From assembly GCF_004011805.1 (NCBI RefSeq), contig NZ_RCHJ01000023.1, positions 1-64,000 on the forward strand: a stretch of 64,000 nucleotides of DNA, in the 5' to 3' direction. Position numbers and translations under genes: made by a program. Below the pieces are notes generated by a model. The model saw only the letters and a program-made list of their open reading frames with translations. It did no database searches and had not been told where the DNA came from. This stretch comes from Piscinibacter defluvii. Lineage in GTDB: Bacteria; Pseudomonadota; Gammaproteobacteria; Burkholderiales; Burkholderiaceae_C. Below, piece by piece: positions 63,884-64,000 of this stretch; the first letter of the stretch is position 1, and every line of letters starts with the position of its first letter.

Positions 63884-64000
63884 TCACGCCGCGGGCTGCG
63901 GCGCCACGAGAACGTCGGCGCTGCCCTCGGCCATCACCGTGCGCGTGGTGCTGCCGAGCAGCAGGTCCTGCAGCGTGCTGCGGCCCTGGCGGCCGATGGC
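63884..64000 (-). CDS. Universal stress protein, 5' end outside window
   Basis: Only the last 38 residues are in the window: GRQGRSTLQDLLLGSTTRTV carries the C-terminal G-x2-G-x9-G-S/T UspA nucleotide motif, then MAEGSADVLVAPQPAA and stop. Upstream of mrpAB on the same strand, 73 bp away. The paralogue at 55565 shows the same motif. Confidence 0.82.
   Translation of the reverse strand, partial: AIGRQGRSTLQDLLLGSTTRTVMAEGSADVLVAPQPAA

Overview
The window is about 70% GC chromosomal DNA from a betaproteobacterium, almost certainly of the order Burkholderiales. The main evidence is the long syntenic run DUF177-rpmF-plsX-fabH-fabD-fabG-acpP-fabF-rpoE-rseA-rseB-mucD, sRNA-like locus, lepA-lepB-DUF4845-rnc-era-recO-pdxJ-acpS-nagZ, with rne, rluC, a HAD phosphatase, a Rieske protein and sppA next to it. 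This is the classical arrangement in that order. The gene content would fit the Rubrivivax/Leptothrix/Methylibium group, but the genus is a guess. I found no rRNA, tRNA, CRISPR array, phage or insertion sequence.

Layout. 1-5068 (minus strand) is a surface-polysaccharide block: an ABC-2 exporter (ATPase cut by the window edge, plus permease) and the four dTDP-L-rhamnose genes rfbC-A-D-B. A WecA/MraY-type sugar-phosphate transferase (5170-6285) diverges from it. 6296-9124 holds a RhlE-type RNA helicase, an RsmI-like methyltransferase and Maf. 9164-28202 is the large housekeeping run: ribosome assembly, fatty-acid synthesis, envelope stress sigma factor with its anti-sigma factors and protease, LepA, signal peptidase, RNase III, Era, RecO, PdxJ, AcpS and NagZ. 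It is broken only by a hairpin-rich gap of 501 bp (19878-20378) that contains a likely small RNA. 28230-34860 has RNase E with a long leader, RluC and SppA.

34935-44227 (minus strand) is a urease locus of unusual layout. ureA, a 55-residue membrane protein gene, ureB and ureC come first. A ParA-like ATPase gene in the opposite orientation follows, then ureE and ureF, a two-component system, two intradiol-dioxygenase-like genes (one lacking its metal ligands), ureG and a cupin gene. ureD is not in the window. Divergent from ureA is a 1160-residue fusion of an NCS1 nucleobase/allantoin-type permease, an eight-cysteine knuckle, a histidine kinase and a receiver domain, followed by a LuxR-type response regulator. 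The 71-bp divergent gap contains two back-to-back sigma-54-like promoter sequences, which would suit nitrogen control of urease and of the transporter-sensor.

49976-64000 is devoted to ion transport and stress: a P2-type cation ATPase, a Ca2+/cation exchanger, a CBS-domain remnant, a KefB-like cation/proton antiporter, a universal stress protein, an SLC13-type anion transporter, a complete Mrp/Pha-type multisubunit cation/proton antiporter (A and B fused, then C-D-E-F-G), and the end of another universal stress protein.

The most interesting items are the transporter-kinase fusion with its Cys cluster, the sigma-54-like divergent promoters, the probable small RNA before lepA, the rearranged urease cluster with ParA inside it, and the dioxygenase paralogue that has lost its iron ligands. 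Promoter, operator and RNA calls are read by eye and are much less certain than the protein calls.
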